Shown one piece after another: positions 10,770 to 12,105 of a stretch of DNA of 12,105 nucleotides. The first letter of the stretch is position 1, and each line of letters begins with the position of its first letter. Source of the DNA: Candidatus Borkfalkia ceftriaxoniphila (GTDB taxonomy: Bacteria; Bacillota; Clostridia; Christensenellales; Borkfalkiaceae); the NCBI RefSeq assembly GCF_004134775.1, contig NZ_SDOZ01000001.1:13660-25764 (forward strand). The letters are read 5' to 3'. The position numbers were made by a program, and so were the translations under genes. The notes beneath the pieces are model-generated. The model searched no databases and was not told the DNA's origin. It saw only the letters and a list, made by a program, of their open reading frames with translations.

Positions 10770-11030
10770 ATGAAAGCCTCAATAGCCTTGGCAGAAAGAG
10801 TTAAAAAGGTAATAGAACAGAAGGACATTACAAAAAGCGAACTCATTAAAAAAAGCAAACTTTCCCCCTCTACCATAAATAATATTTTACAGGGAAAGTC
10901 CGATAAAGTATTGATAAGCACTTTATGCGTAATTATGAAAGCCCTTGATGTTAGTTTATCAGAATTTTTTGACGACGATTTACTGACATTAGAAAATATA
11001 GAAGATACAAGTAAACGGAGCGCAAAATGA
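10770..11030 (+). CDS. XRE-family regulator, first gene of a two-gene operon (86 aa)
   Basis: ATG at 10770 follows AGGGGA (10755-10760) by 9 nt. The XRE fold is clear: ALAERVKKVIEQKDI, TKSELIKKSKL, SPSTINNILQGKSD, then KVLISTLCVIMKALDVSLSEFFDDDLL and a short charged tail (ENIEDTSKRSAK). It shares the DVSLSEFFDDD-type ending with the XRE proteins at 10254 and 2439, so the three are paralogues. Its TGA overlaps the ATG of the next gene (ATGA, 11027-11030), so both are translated together. The promoter at 10694 is overlapped by operator O3, which points to autorepression and repression by the divergent XRE protein. It probably controls its partner's expression and might bind it, as antitoxin-like HTH proteins do. 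Confidence 0.85.
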   Translation: MKASIALAERVKKVIEQKDITKSELIKKSKLSPSTINNILQGKSDKVLISTLCVIMKALDVSLSEFFDDDLLTLENIEDTSKRSAK

Positions 11031-11932
11031 AATATTTAACGAAAGAATGGCTGATACAATACAAATTGTCATATATAAACAGCGTCACAAAGAAGTCTAA
11101 ACAGGCGCAAACTCAAAATATCGTTTATTACAACAACCTTTATCGAAATCGCTATTTAAAATTTATCGAGTTGGAAAAATCCGACGAAATCTATTCGGAT
11201 CCCCGCAAGGATTTAGAATTGTGCGAACAAAGAATGAACGAGCAAGGGATAACCGAAGAGGAACGAAAACTCAGAAAATGTATATACAGGTATTATGCTA
11301 AAACTTGCGAAAAGCGGATAGCGGCAGGCGCGCCGTTTATGTTCGATGAAAACCATGCCGCCCGTAAATTCGAAGAAGGCTTGCGGCAAAAGATAGAATT
11401 ATTGAAACAAATGCCACAGACAATCTTGGATAAGGTTGCAGATATCGGTGTTTTTGCGTTCGGATATGTAAGCGAGGAAGTAAAAAGATTATTAAAACCC
11501 TATTGCGGAGAATTGAAACGGCAATGTAAAGGTGTACTGAAACAAGCAGAACGCGAAACGGAAAAAGCGGAAAAATATCTGACAAAAAGGCTCGGGGTAA
11601 GCGAATACACGGAATTGTTTTTAACTGATTTCATTTTTAAAAACGAAGATATCTATTTACTGTTTGATGACGGCGATAAGTTGCTTATCAAAAACGGCGA
11701 AATCCTCGAAAGGGAGGAAGAAAAACTGTTTGTATGGAACGCGGATATCCCCAACAGCGGTTGGAGCATGGTACTTGCCGCCGAGTTGTACCGTATAGGC
11801 GAAAAATTCGAAATACATTTTTTAATGGAAAACAGAAACGAATATGAACGTTGTACAGTATGGTACTTGACATTCCGAGGAACGGATATACAGGAAATCA
11901 TAACCCCAAATAATGAATTTCGGTTCAAATAA
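11027..11932 (+). CDS. Uncharacterised 301-aa protein coupled to an XRE regulator (possibly DUF4085-like)
   Basis: The ATG overlaps the stop of the XRE gene. The protein is cytoplasmic-looking, with no signal or membrane segment. Residues 1-50 (MKYLTKEWLIQYKLSYINSV..., YYNNLYRNRYLKFIEL) recall the opening of DUF4085 proteins, but this is from memory and weak. Residues 55-205 are charged and helical, with a likely coiled coil near 165-190 (LKRQCKGVLKQAERETEKAEKYL). Residues 210-301 are beta-rich with acidic motifs (FLTDFIFKNEDIYLLFDDGDKLLIKNGEIL; NSGWSMVLAAELYRIGEKFEIHFLMEN; WYLTFRGTDIQEI), like an immunity-protein or SMI1-type domain. No catalytic motif is recognised. Its position makes it the effector or partner of the regulator. 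Confidence 0.75.
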   Translation: MKYLTKEWLIQYKLSYINSVTKKSKQAQTQNIVYYNNLYRNRYLKFIELEKSDEIYSDPRKDLELCEQRMNEQGITEEERKLRKCIYRYYAKTCEKRIAAGAPFMFDENHAARKFEEGLRQKIELLKQMPQTILDKVADIGVFAFGYVSEEVKRLLKPYCGELKRQCKGVLKQAERETEKAEKYLTKRLGVSEYTELFLTDFIFKNEDIYLLFDDGDKLLIKNGEILEREEEKLFVWNADIPNSGWSMVLAAELYRIGEKFEIHFLMENRNEYERCTVWYLTFRGTDIQEIITPNNEFRFK

Positions 11933-11952
11933 TTTAATAAAAATCAGTACTG

Positions 11953-11981
11953 AAAAAGACGCTTTCGAGCGTCTTTTTTTT
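11953..11981 (+). terminator. UUCG-loop terminator of the XRE / 301-aa operon
   Basis: AAAAAGACGCT (11953-11963) pairs perfectly with AGCGTCTTTTT (11968-11978) around a TTCG tetraloop, with T continuing to 11981. Confidence 0.95.
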
Positions 11982-12105
11982 ATGCCGCCAGACTGTTGTA
12001 AATCTGACGAAAAAGGGCAAATGGCAGTAATACGTGCGCTTGGCTATAAACAAGTCGGCGGCTACGCTGACGAGGCGGCTGACGCCGCCTCGTCACCCGC
12101 TCGCT
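11982..12105. other. Right-edge sequence with an 11-bp hairpin, no supported gene
   Basis: GACGAGGCGGC (12069-12079) and GCCGCCTCGTC (12084-12094) form a perfect stem with loop TGAC; no T-run follows within the window. A frame from 11982 stays open to the edge, but its ATG abuts the terminator T-run, has no ribosome-binding site, and the frame contains the hairpin. Confidence 0.4.

Noticed and set aside
11982..12105. Gene running off the right edge
   Set aside because: Its ATG abuts a terminator T-run, no ribosome-binding site is present, and the frame includes an 11-bp hairpin.

Overview
The window looks like the accessory (mobile-element) DNA of a low-to-mid GC Firmicute, probably a gut Clostridia-type bacterium. 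The signs are strong AGGAGG Shine-Dalgarno sites, consensus sigma-A promoters with TG-extended -10 boxes, many U-tailed hairpin terminators, several small XRE-type repressors, an integrase-like fragment, a sigma-like accessory gene and a tRNA-derived attachment junction. Species cannot be named from the sequence alone.

Left arm (1-2450), GC-rich: the tail of an unrecognised gene, a nested GC hairpin, a small winged-helix protein, a 600-base structured stretch with at most one weak ORF, and a 136-residue protein resembling only the core-binding domain of a tyrosine recombinase. Next is a compact convergent type I toxin-antitoxin locus (34-aa membrane peptide, antisense RNA, shared bidirectional terminator). 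Four copies of a TTTTCCAGT..ACTGGAAAA palindrome punctuate this arm.

Middle (2439-8864), AT-rich: a leftward XRE repressor with candidate operators, a rightward promoter-to-terminator unit that may be a small RNA, then a stop/start-overlapped pair: a 154-aa lipoprotein and a 1716-aa secreted protein. The latter has tandem beta-sandwich units and ends in about 335 residues of Gly-Gly-X repeats, predicted to fold as a polyglycine-II bundle. This pair is the best candidate for an undescribed surface system.

Junction (8865-9174): a 57-nt piece of tRNA-Ser(CGA), from anticodon loop to CCA, without a 5' half, followed by an 18-bp terminator. This is what remains when an element integrates at the anticodon loop. 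It implies that the element lies to the left and that older flanking DNA (or another element) begins to the right.

Right arm (9175-12105): a sigma-like gene, then two divergent XRE genes around an intergenic region with three 21-bp operator-like repeats and two matching promoters, laid out like a lysis/lysogeny-type switch. The left gene has a truncated paralogue fused just ahead of it. The right XRE overlaps by ATGA a 301-aa protein of unknown function, a probable regulator-effector pair.
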